A DNA stretch of 64,000 nucleotides from Alentia gelatinosa. Taxonomy: Eukaryota; Annelida; Polychaeta; Phyllodocida; Polynoidae. Position 1 is the first letter of the stretch, and each line of letters opens with the position of its first letter. The translations under genes and the position numbers were made by a program. The stretch lies in assembly GCA_950022655.1 (NCBI GenBank), contig OX465581.1:107739125-107803124 (forward strand), in the 5' to 3' direction. The notes beneath the pieces were generated by a model. The model searched no databases. It saw only the letters and a program-made list of their open reading frames with translations, and was not told the DNA's origin. Positions 10,151 through 21,700 of the stretch are shown one piece after another.

Positions 10151-12071
10151 TATATCCACGGCTAAAATAATTTTACAAATGCTTCCAGTCTAAAAGATAT
10201 TTAATTCCCGACTTTTTTTAGAGTCCCTGCTTTCATCCCTGCTATATGCTTAAAGTGTTTAAATCAATGAAGGCATTTTACTCTGCGGCTTGAGTCAAGT
10301 GGAAAAATTCGACAGCCTTGATCTACTTTGGTTCTCTTCCAAAGAAAAACAGGTGAGACTACAAAAATGTGGTAAAGTCCAATTTTTTGGGGGTCTTGGT
10401 TCAAAATATTAAAATCTGAAAGATGGTGAATAATATTTGCGCAATTCTGGCCATAGCCCCAAGTGCAGGAGTTTGCTGGGGCTTCGCCCTGGACCCTGTC
10501 CTTCGACTCTGTTAGACATGACTCTTGCGAAAGCTGGCGATACTCGATGGTTTACCACAGTGTACATTATTGACCTCATTCTACCAGCATCCCCATATTC
10601 CAGACAGACAAATGACACACCAAATAGGGACACCTAATGTTTTTACCATCCATTCTAATCCCCTGAACTCTCCATTCATCAATGACCACCCCTTCTCCCC
10701 CGCTACTTACCCGCCACGCAAGTCCCGCCCCAGGGAAACTGGCGGGTCTAGTAATTGGACCATTCCTTGGTGAGGACGTGGCCCGCGGTATAACCCACGC
10801 TTCCAGACATTGGTTAACCTGGTCAGCAGAGAGCAGCTCTTCCCTGAGATGCTCAGTCACGTATGTGATGTGTGCTCAATATATTTCTCAGTTATCTTCA
10901 GTGATGTCAGGTCAATATGACCCCATTTGATTAGGTCACTATTTATTCTATAGAAGGTTCAGTGGTTTCTTTCTGCGGCATAGTATATATTTATACGATA
11001 TAACAAATTTTGCACAAGGCTTATATGGCAACATGGGCTACATATGGACAATGTCTAACAACAAACCAGCCACACACCCCCACGGGGAAGAGGCTTTTGT
11101 GGAATACGGGGAAACATTTTTTCCAATACATATGGACAATGCATACACTTATATTAATTCTTAATTATCTGTATATTCATTAGAGTTGGTTACATATAAC
11201 TAAACTCACTTCCTGTACACCAGATTTTAGAACCACTGCATTTGAATCTAATGATCTACACGTACAGGAGTGTACAATTGCCTAGGTTCCTTAATTCATA
11301 CAATAGATATTCATCATCTCCCAGTAGCCACTAAAATAGACTGCTTTTGTCGATGTCAATTCAATTTTCTGCCCCTGATTACCAACTTTTGTTATGGTGA
11401 TAAGAAAAACGATAAGGGGAGAATCAAAATCAAAATTGGAATTAGGACTTGGTAGTTGGAATCACCATCAACCTAGAACAGGGCGTAAGAAGTCGTCGGT
11501 GATTTTAGTGTTGGAGTGGCTGTGTGATGCTCTCTCACCACATTCAAAACCTGGCTTTTATTACCAGTAGGGCTTTATTATCACCTAAGTGGGACTAACC
11601 AAACTGTAGGACACGCTACTACCCGCAATGATTTATTTTCATTTCATGTCAATTGTCTATTCTTCTAAACGTTATGATTCTGATATGCACAGCATAGAAT
11701 CCCCTAAACCTTTATGCAGAAATAGATGGGTGGTACAAGTGTTAGCAGACAGGAGACTGTCTGGCAAAATGTAGCAGGCTTGACAATCCGGTAAATCCCT
11801 GATGATTAACCACAGCTTAGAAACGGACGGTAGATTCATAGCTCTCTTTTTTCTGCACCCAATAACTTCTGGTGATCCTGTAATAGACCAATTGTATTAT
11901 AGTAGTCTCCCATCTGATTCCTCGTCAAAATACTGGCATTGGGTCAGCAGAGAAGTGGTCCACTCTGCGATCATCAGGTGGTTGTGGCCGTTTGATGAGC
12001 AGCTCGCTCCGTGCTGAGCACCTCGACGATGAATTGAAGTCTGGCACCGCTACCCTCTCACAGCGGCACTA
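10151..12071. other. No recognisable gene
   Basis: AT-rich spacer with a locally GC-rich patch at 10680-10800 (CCCGCCACGCAAGTCCCGCCCC). Open frames there overlap on both strands and show no recognisable domain. Confidence 0.4.
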
Positions 12072-12499
12072 AAGGCCGGTTCCCATTAAGCGATGTTGGG
12101 GCATTCAAAAGGCACCCGTCGCCGACTATCAGCCAAAATTTCTACGAATTTGCCGATTGGAAAATGTCATTTTGCGGCATTCAGAGGGCACCCGTCGCCG
12201 ACTATCAGCCAAAATTGCTACGAATTTGCCGATTGCAAAATGGGAAAATCGTCGGCGACTACTGCCCTACCCACCTTTTCAGGCTTGAGTTGGCGACTGG
12301 ATTCCCTATCAAAAAAAGGGCACAGTCTCTTGCGATTCAATCCCAAACATTATTTGAAATATATCAGGACATAGTACTGTGACCTAGACTGAGTCGCCGA
12401 CTATGCCCATCCCACTCGCGGTACGACTGCCGATTTCCCGGCGATTGTGCCCGGCAGTAGTCTCAGGGGCAGGAATCACCAAGTGGGAATGGGCCTTAA
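12072..12499. mobile_element. Inverted-repeat MITE with GTCGCCGACTA phrase
   Basis: The left end is AAGGCCGGTTCCCATT; the right end reversed is AAGGCCCATTCCCACT. A 76-bp unit is tandemly repeated from 12101 and 12177 (GGCACCCGTCGCCGACTATC ... TTTGCCGATTG). GTCGCCGACTA or its inverse occurs four times (near 12119, 12195, 12252, 12391). No target duplication is visible. Non-coding. Confidence 0.6.
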
Positions 12500-12925
12500 C
12501 CACCACCATGCGCCCCTTCTCAATCCGGGCAGGCGTCACCGGCGCCCATGGTTACTGGCGAGCCCGTCGGCTGTGCCACCCGTGGTCGTTGGTGGTGGTA
12601 GGGGTGAGAGCAGCAGCAGTGGCGGCGGAGGTGGTTGGTGGTGGTGCCCGCTGCTATGTTGGATGGGTGGGTTGGTGGAGGAGGGTGGAGGGACGTGCGC
12701 TGGGAGGTGGAAACTGTTCTCACGTGATGCCAACACCTGGAGGAGGCTTGTCGACCGATAGATGGCTGGTGGAGTACGTTCAACCCGACTAGAGTGTAAG
12801 GGGTAGGAGGTGGCTGGCGGAGGGAAGGTGTCGACGGATTACCAGACTAGTTACGAGCAGTTCCATCCCGAGTCCCCGTCAGGCCAGACCCTGGTGTGAG
12901 TACGTGTAGCTCTTCCATATCGCCA
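12500..12925. other. GC-rich GGT/GGC-biased spacer
   Basis: Low-complexity purine-rich run (GGTGGTGGTAGGGG, GGCGGCGGAGGTGG) that leaves all six frames partly open. No coding signal that I trust. Confidence 0.4.
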
Positions 12926-13260
12926 TTTATCTCACCCCGGTGTTTTTCTCCATAGGCTTAACATTAGGAACTCATACTCGACAGCCGTGAAGGCACTGTA
13001 CCCAATACTCAATGGCTAATTGGGTGATTCATTCTATCAATAAATAATTTTATGCTGGGTGAGATAAAATCAGAAACCCGCCCGATAAAATATAATTAGT
13101 CTGCACTCCACCTCATTTGACCACTCGATTAAAATAGCTCAGTCAGTACTCCATCTCATTTGACCATTATGTAATTCATGAAGCTCAGCTCAGTGAGTTA
13201 TCCGTTGTCAAACTCGATGGAGTACGGACAAAGTTATTTCCATCACAAGAGTTTCCTTCT
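12926..13260 (+). repeat. Modular palindrome element P, copy 1
   Basis: Module: TTTATCTCACCCCGG (12926), then TTTTTCTCCATAGGCTTAAC, closing with GGGTGAGATAAAA near 13060. It is followed by a palindrome running from GAAACCC to GAGTTTCC (to 13258) with arms containing TGCACTCCACCTCATTTGACC and TCAAACTCGATGGAGTAC. The arms are more eroded than in the copy at 42807 and include a second partial arm (CAGTACTCCATCTCATTTGACC). Non-coding. Confidence 0.7.
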
Positions 13261-14391
13261 AAGTATAAAGACCTAAGATGCCACGTTTCATGGCATTTCA
13301 GGTTATCCGCGTTTTTCCACAATTGACAATATTGTTTTTATCCTCATATATGGCTTTGATAGGCCCGACCCCATCAACATATCTGTATTTTTACCGGAAT
13401 CAGGCTGAACCCAGGCTGCATTTAACCTACCATAGACATCCCGTGCCACCCTGACAGTATCTCACAAGGTGTCCTCCCCTTCTCTACTTATCACATGGTG
13501 GCTGATCACTGATGAAGGTTAGTGGGGAGGGAGTTGGAGACACCAGATACAAACTCGGGTACCTCGGGTGATTATATATTTTAAAGGAATAACGCAATAC
13601 ACAAAATATCCCGCCTCGGTGATCAAGATTTTTCTTTTATAAAGACAGGTCACGTTTCATAGAAATATATGATTATCTGATGAGGAAAAATAAGCACTCC
13701 CGCCAGCTGGATGCTACCTTGATTTTGGAATAGAACAACTGTCTCATGCCATGGCATTATGACTGATGACATTTCCAAGAAAATCCAGATATCCCAGGTG
13801 ATGGAAAACGATAGTAACTTTAAAGAAATATTTTATGTTGCAATGCGAAGCCTGTAGTATCCATATCTAGGTCAGGATTACCCTATCTGTAGAGTTTGGT
13901 AAGGTTTTGCTGCAAAGAAGCTCCTCGGGCATCATAAAGTGGGAGGGGGGGCAAGGGGGGGGGGGCAAGAAATTTGCATCGACAACCCATATATGGATAC
14001 ATTCATAGGGTTGGGTAAATGAAGGTTTACATACTGGATGTATATACTTTAGAAACATACCATATGGTCTACTAAGAGAGATGTACACTTACATGTATAT
14101 CACTAAGGGGTCAGTTTTAGGCCTTGTAAGCTAGAAGTAATAATTCTAATTCAAATAAAGCTACCAGTGAAGTTTATCTCTCACTAAGGATGAATGGTAG
14201 GCATGTAGCCTTAGAAGTACGGACATGTAGATATTCTAAGAAAAAAGAGGGTTTCCCGATACTGAATCCTATGTGTCGCAAGTGAAAGGTATTCGACCCA
14301 AGTAATCTAGAGTTGTGGCGGATACCATCTTTTCAATTATGTTTGTACCACGAATCTATTAACAAATATATAAGTCATCCAAGTCCGTGTT
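13261..14391. other. No recognisable gene
   Basis: AT-rich spacer with a G-tract at about 13945-13966. Nothing else identified. Confidence 0.4.
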
Positions 14392-15712
14392 TTTATCTCA
14401 CCCCAGATATTTTTTCTCCATAGACTTAACATTGGCAACTCGTATCTGGGTCACTGTATGGAAAAACGTACTTTTGCAGCTTCAGAACAGAAAAAAATTC
14501 TATTTGTTGGCCAAATCCTATTTCATGTTAAAATACATATATTTACCTATAAGAAAAATATAATTATACTCATTTCATATCACTGGTTCAGTTTTGGCAC
14601 AACTTTGAAAAATACCTTAATTTTTCAGGGAACGTTCGGTATAAGACTCTGTTATTCATTAAAATTGTTCAAAACAGAAGTGAATTTAAATTTCCATTCC
14701 TAAAGAAATGCTCTTAGTATAGCCAAGTGTATTACCTAACACCATGGAAAATATGAAGTCTCTCATGGGAGTATAAATATTGATTTGGCACCATGGAATG
14801 AATACAATTAGGCTTATTTCAAGCCAAATTTGGCTTTAAGCTTTTAAGCATTTAGGAACGTTCGGTATCAAAAGAGTATAAAATCTGATGCACCATACTG
14901 GGAACTGAATGCAGAAGTCAAGTTTTGTAGCAGGTGGCCAATTTTTTCAGGATTTAGGCTAACCATTCTTTACTTCCCATAGTAAAATTTGGAGTTAGTT
15001 AACTCATAGAGAAATATAGGATGATCCTTTTTATACAAGTATAAAAACCACATACCGAACATTCCTTACTAAAAAGTGTTTTCTTAAATAAGGCCCTAGG
15101 GACTTAGTAAATAACTTGAAACAGTTGAAATTTGTAATATTATAACCTGAAATATCTGTATATGTGATTATATTGATTTATTTGGTTGGTATTAAGTGAT
15201 AGAGGTAAGTTGTTAGTATATTTCTCTAAATTTTATTTTATATTTCTTAAAAAATGCTTAGATTTACATGTTTTTCAGGATTCAATGTCTCAAAAGCTGA
15301 AGGTGTGGGAAAGAAACCCCTAATAATATACATTTTCTGTTACATCATAATGTTCTCTGTCCATAAATACTAAATATAACTCTGTCAGATAAATAGAAGT
15401 ACTATGAGCTTCTGTAGAATGTATAAAGGTAGAGAAATTACCCAAAGTACGTTTTTCTATACAGTGACCCATCTAACGATCATTAGATATTTAGGAAAAA
15501 TATCCAATGGGGATAATGTCACAAATGTTAGCCCATTAGTCAATATTAAGGGTGAGATAAATTCAGAAACCCATGAAAGTTTAGGGTCAGAGCTCGACCC
15601 CATCTCATTTGAATCACATAGTAATTCATGCGGCTTCGCCTTGTGAATTACTACGTGATTCAAACATCGATGGGATACGGGCTCAGACCCTAAACTTTCA
15701 TGGGTTTCCTCT
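14392..15712 (+). repeat. Modular palindrome element P, copy 2 (split by an insertion)
   Basis: The left part, 14392-14447, reads TTTATCTCACCCCAGATA, CTCCATAGACTTAACATTGG and CTCGTATCT. The right part resumes at 15471-15475 with AACGATCATTAGATAT and runs through GGGTGAGATAAA to a 144-bp palindrome (15566-15709). Palindrome arms carry TTTAGGGTCAGAGCTCGACC and ATTCACGTAG-type bases around GCGGCTTCGCC. The uninterrupted copy on the - strand at 26341-26633 shows the order is continuous apart from the inserted block. Confidence 0.75.
14448..15470. mobile_element. 1,023-bp terminal-inverted-repeat element inserted in P copy 2
   Basis: The two ends are 27-bp inverted repeats with a single mismatch: 14448-14474 begins GGGTCACTGTAT and continues GAAAAACGTACTTT; 15444-15470 is its reverse. 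ATCT flanks both ends (14444-14447 and 15471-15474) and occurs once at the matching empty site in the P copy at 26341-26633, so the target duplication is 4 bp. Inside, GGAACGTTCGGTAT occurs at 14629 and 14855 and reversed (ATACCGAACATTCC) near 15052. No transposase frame. A 4-bp duplication fits families such as Chapaev or Sola, but I cannot assign one. Confidence 0.75.
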
Positions 15713-18700
15713 ATAGTATCTCCCAATCGATATCATTCAGATTCAGTGGATGACAATATTCTGTAAATGCGAATAGTCCTTTTGTTCTCTTGTATTTAAG
15801 CTCCGTATGGGAGGTAAGTGGCCGCGTCTCCACATGAAGCAGATACCAGACGGCGTCGCGTCCCGGCGTCTGTATGACCCGGGAGTGCACTGTAATGTGA
15901 GGCGTCATTATAAAGCCGTGGTAGCGTTGCTGCGGGAGCAGACGACATTAGACCCGGCATGTGTGGATCATTGTGGACAAATTACCGCCTCGTGGTGCAC
16001 GCGGGGTATGTCGCGGTGAAGAGCCAGTTGTAGGGCTTAATGAGAAAACGCCCCCAACCCTCATCTACCATCCACCATCATCGACCCCACCAGTTAGGCT
16101 TTGTGAGCTATTGTGACTAGATATATCAAGAGAACTCGGCCATGTTACTCTGTACAGATCCTTTTACCAATTTCATAGAGGTCTACTATTTTATTTGTTC
16201 GGGTTGGTCATATTTTCAGTTTCAATTGTCTAGTGTTTTTTTCTTCCTTTGATGAAACAAATTTCAATGCTTGAAGCGTATCATTTAATATCCAAATACG
16301 GATATAACGTACAATTAGTTCAGCATGCGAGTGCAGTGTATTTTTAGGAAAAGCTTGTCAAATCCTTGTAGCTTTGCGATGGCGTGGTTATGCAGTGGCT
16401 TCTGGTGGAGATTAGCACATACACACATCACCTGACGCTAGAACATGTGAGTCCTGTGGTGAGACTTGGCCGGTCACGTGATGGTGGTATGGGGTCTAAT
16501 AGGGCGTACGGGGAATTGTCGTACGCTGCGGGTCTGACATCATTTATGTATAGTGCGTAAATGTCACAAAACCCAAGGGGTCCCGACAATGTAGCGTCCA
16601 TCTAACCTCACAGCGGCCTCGAGCCCTTGCTGCTCCATGTCCCCGCCTCAGCTTAGTTATATATCAGGGGGAAAACATTTTATCTTACGTGAAAACTACA
16701 CAAATTTGTGATGTACATGTAATATGATGATAGATGCCCAAGTGATTGCCTTCAGTACTTTTTCCCAGTAAGCACCACGACCAGGCTGCAGCAATCCAAT
16801 TTCCAAACAGCTTGATTCTCCTCCATTTTCAATAGTAGGCCTCAGGACGTGTTTCCAGAGGACGTTCGGCAGAGTCGGATTACAAAAACATGTAGCTATA
16901 TTTGGATTAGATACGCTGCAAGGTTAAGTCTAATGCAGGATAGTCTAGATACTTGATCTGATTTTTCCTTCAAGTTGGATGGATAAAGATTGATATTAAT
17001 GTGCTATTTTTCACCAACGTCGAATAGACCTCTAGTGAACACTAACAAGATCAAATACTAGAAAACTTACTCAATGGACTTATGAAAGCGTAGATAATTT
17101 TGAACGATCATAGTTTGTAGAGTATGCATATGGATATATGTTCGTCTATGTTATTATATTACGGTCACTCTATTGATATTTCATACCATTAAAGGCTAAA
17201 TTCCATTTGGCCGAATTTGGTGCCAATCAAGGTCTTACACTATTTCGGCCCCGTGCGGCTCCTGTCCATGCCTTCTTTGGGCCTTGAAGTTTCTTCTCCT
17301 CCGACTAGTGTTTTGTTCCGGTGCTCCACTGTCTCTGTCACCCTCGCACCTAAGTTGCAGTTTCTGGTCTAAATCTAGTTATCCTAATACAATACAGATC
17401 ATTTCAAATATATTCTTGATCATGCCGTGATGGGTCGGCAAACATCTGTATTGCAAAATCTATATGTGCCACCATGCACAAACCGCATTGGGTTGTCACA
17501 CCCGACCTAAACGCAAAGTGTCCTGGTTGCTATTTTACCGAAATGCTTTTGCGAATATATTTTTGCAGCATTTCAAGAACAGGTGCAACTCAGGATAAAA
17601 ATGAGAATATATTTTCCATGGAAATACGGATATGGTTTTTCGTAAAAATACAGATATAAGATGTGAAATAACGGAAAATATGCGCCCACGGTAAATACCA
17701 AAGAATTCAGCACCGAGGCGAACTTGGCCCAGAGGAGACCTGGGCACCTGGGAGAATGCCAGACAGTATCATCTAAATTTCTTGATATTGTCTGGTCCAT
17801 GCCTAGGAATTCCCACGCATGTACAGTGTATTCTCTCTAAACCGTGGTGCATGGTAGTCGGCTGCAGGTTCGGGATGGTGAAATAGCTATGCAACAGCGT
17901 TAGCTGCCGATCACCCACCGGCTCGTGTCCAACCTAGGTCCTGATTTAGGTCCCAAACAGGCTCTGGACACCTGAAGAGGCATCAGGATGATGCAACAGT
18001 CCCACGTATGTGTACCTGATTTACTCCTTTTCCACAAGCCCAATCATTTTATTTATCAAATTATACCCGTTTTCAGTCAGAACCAATATCCAATGCTTCG
18101 CTTTACAATCATAGATTTGGCTGTATAACGCAAGGCTGATTAGCTAAACATACACGTTGGTGGAATAGATGATCTGGTTAAGATGACACACAAGTATGAT
18201 TTAATGTATTAGCGAAAGATGATGCTCGGAATTCCTAAACACCATTTCAGGGATGCATACGGATATTACCCTCTGGAACACTGTGTCGTTATTATTATAA
18301 AGATCATTATCTGCTGTTCTCTTTTCAATCCTGCTTTCCGATTGCTCGCAATGGAAAACAAGGGGCTAATGCCCCAGGGCAGAGTTGATTCCTCTTATTT
18401 TCTCCTAGAAATGCCGATTATTTTCAAAACAAAGATTACCTTTATCTTAAAATGGAAATAGAATCGCTCTTTCCTAGATTTGAACGTACATCACTATTGT
18501 TCTGAGGCCTGAATTTGGCTCTATTGCAAGGAATACACATAGCTCAGAATCATATTCTCGACACACCACCTGTGGATGATCTCAAAGTAATGCCTGCTTA
18601 TCCAGTATCCAGTCAGAACAGCTGTTCTGGTCATGTGATACAGGAATTTGCCGTACATCAATAACAACGAGAATATTGTTGTCGCCAGGAATGGTTGTGA

Positions 18701-21700
18701 ATTTAGATTGACTAATGACTTTACATATATTATCATGTGAATATCAGGTGTAGTTATGGCCTGGTTTTCGTACCCTTCCCATGATTTTACATCTGACTTA
18801 CTTCATTGGGAGTTGGGGGGTTACTTGATTCTCGTTTTGGGTCCTCCCCTTTGAGATATGACAATTATTAAAACTTTTAGATATTCAATATAAGCATCAG
18901 TTATCCAGCATAGGTTCATCAAAATTCATAGTAGCAGTAGGTTAATCAGAAATTTTTTTTTATAATTTTTTTTTTCATATGTGAGAATATCGTCAATATA
19001 CGTATATGTAGGACGGACGGATTCCATAGAATAAAAGGAAAAGACAAAAAATACATTGGCTCATCCGCCCAGGAAATATCCGACAAAGATTGATGACATA
19101 TTATCGCGATTATTTCCCAAAGTAAGTAATATCGCCTTCAGCAGTGAATTATAAATCTGTCCTTTCTTTTGGACAAATCACAAGGTAGGCAAAGTGCGGC
19201 TGTGTCAGCTTGCAAACATCCACGACTAGGCCGCCACCTTGATGACTTTGACCAAGCTGACAGAAGTAACTGTGTGTGAAGAATTCCTCGTGCGAAGCCG
19301 CTCGCCCACCTGGTGGGCGGGAAAGATATGCAGGTCGACTTCTGCGATGTACAACCTGCTCCCCAGAGGCTCACTAATGTAGCACAGTGTTCAGTGGCAT
19401 GTCAGAGCCGAGGGCTGGGATGGTGTCCAGACTGCTTGTAAAAGAAACACACAGACAACCTGTCTTCGTACAAGTGTACGTTCACAATAGAGGCTGTGTG
19501 GCGTTTAGTGTGGGCATTGGAAACGGCTTTGCTTTGATACCTCTGTACAACAGATTTATTAGAGAACGTGGTGCTGTGTAGTGCAGTCTGCTTTTTGTAT
19601 ATTTCTGTTATTTTTGTTAGATGGATTTATGTGTCTTGTATTTATGCGAAAGTAGGTCCCTCTTGATGGATATCTGCAGGATGATTGCCAAATCAATCAT
19701 TTGGTGAAATAATTCTAAGCTTGTCTGATTAGTTCGATGTGGTAAAGGATTTTCAGTCTTCCACAGAGATAGCTAGGCTACATAATTTAATACATTTTCT
19801 AGTTTTTACTCCAACTAAAAACACCGGAATCATTTATGTTATTTGCCATGCAAAGGTTGAATGCCCTGGCCCCATTTCTATTTATTAAGGAAGTAACTAC
19901 ATTTATAGCATACCGCTGACCTTAATTTATCACTATTAGCTCACTCTTAAATCCAGCTATGTCTACATATTTTGTCAGTATTTGGCAAACTGGCGCACCC
20001 CTGGGGCTCTGCCTCAGCTCGCCTTTCTCCACAGAGATCCTAATCCAACCACAGCCGCCCGTCATCTGTCACGGCCACCTGGGACGGACTCTGCCCATTA
20101 TAAAGCCTACACTACACCTCACCGTGTCTCCAGGGCTGTCCATATACTACCGTAAATAGAGTAGGCGTGCTCGCCACAGCTCACTAGCTCTTCCTTGAAC
20201 ATTTATGGCTGCTTGACTCCACCTGCTAGCTCCCACTCTGCCTGTACGTACAGGGATTGTTAAGGATGAGGATTTGTACAAGCTCAGAGGGAGATAATGC
20301 ACAACCTCTGGGAATATTAGTGCGTACATTTTTCTTTCCAAATTATGTAAACCAGATACGATCACAGTTATCTCTTCTGCCTTATAGCTTGAACCCATTT
20401 TACGGTAGTTTTATACGCAACTGAGTGTGTCTGACTTTTGTGGTAGATATGGTTATATTGATTTGTTTATCAGACTGCCTCTGAGGTGTAATTTATTGGT
20501 TTTCCGCACACTTTTCGGTATTGTGAAATACCTTTTTGAATTTCCTGGATTCTACTTATCTTTAACATTTTTATATAAGGTGCCTTTATGGAAGCTTTCG
20601 GCGTCGAGGTGGCGCTACCACCGAAAAGCACAAGGAAACGTAAAGAGGATACTGATTAGCTATCACAGATCAGTACCAGTGGCCAGGGTTTGGATTTCAA
20701 TGGATTGTTATTAATTGACAAGTATATTATTGAAATCTTAATAAATATAGTATTGGTAATGGATAAAGGCGTGTTTAGGTTGTCTATATATGTGTTATTA
20801 TCATTGAGTTATTAAAAAAATGATAAAGCTGCACTGCTGAATAATTAGATCCACGCAGGCGGTGATATAAAACCCTAGCCTTGATTTAGGCAATTTCAGT
20901 CAGTGATTTCAATCAGAATATAACTGTAGTCAGAATCATACCAAATACGGTTTAATCCGAAGGTTTGTGGACAATTGTCTGGCTCTCTCACATTTCAGCC
21001 GCTTGCTTTTTTCTTATTAGACTTTCCTTTCCTCCTAGGCGTCTCTTTGCGCTGTTATTGTTGGCCATATTGCTTCTCCGTATCAGTGAGTATTGGCCGA
21101 GCATTCTGTTCACTGTTGTATACGTTCTCACGACCCGAGGCGGTCCACGGATGTCACAGACCGCGCTCCCTATTCTGTCTGCTGCACACGATCACACCGA
21201 TGTGGTATCACATGAGGCGGACCTGCTTCGTCGTACACTCATACAAAAATCTGACAGCTTCCCAGGACCGCAATCGAGCTGCTCAGGCAGGCAGAAAGCC
21301 GCTCACGTGCTGCTCAGATCAATGTCTCCTGCTCTGTCACAGCATGAATGGCCGTCCTCCTACACAAATACACCAAACACTGGCGTCATTATTGCCACAG
21401 GGGCAAAGGTGGGAGGTGACAGAAAATGTGTGCACGCAAGAGCGAGTGAAGTAATTTGATCCATAGGTCGTGTAGGAGGATCCAATTTTAACCCTGTGAT
21501 ATGCTGTATTACTATTATTGTTATTATTGGGTTTGTCTTTGCACTGGTTTTGTTGATCCTCTGTTGGCTTTATAGATCCTCATGTATCCGGATGTAAATT
21601 TTGTTCGAACCTGATTCTGGGAAAATTACTACATACCATGCAATAACCAAACGTTTATGAGCGATTTTATTGACACATTTTAATATAACCTTTTCATTCA

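Noticed and set aside
12403..12792. Open frames on both strands in a GGT/GGC-rich run
   Set aside because: Low-complexity composition keeps stops out; no domain, and frames on both strands are equally open.
20965..21459. Two overlapping open frames of about 160 codons
   Set aside because: Both frames are open in one GC-richer patch, neither shows a recognisable domain, and there is no supporting splice or poly(A) context.
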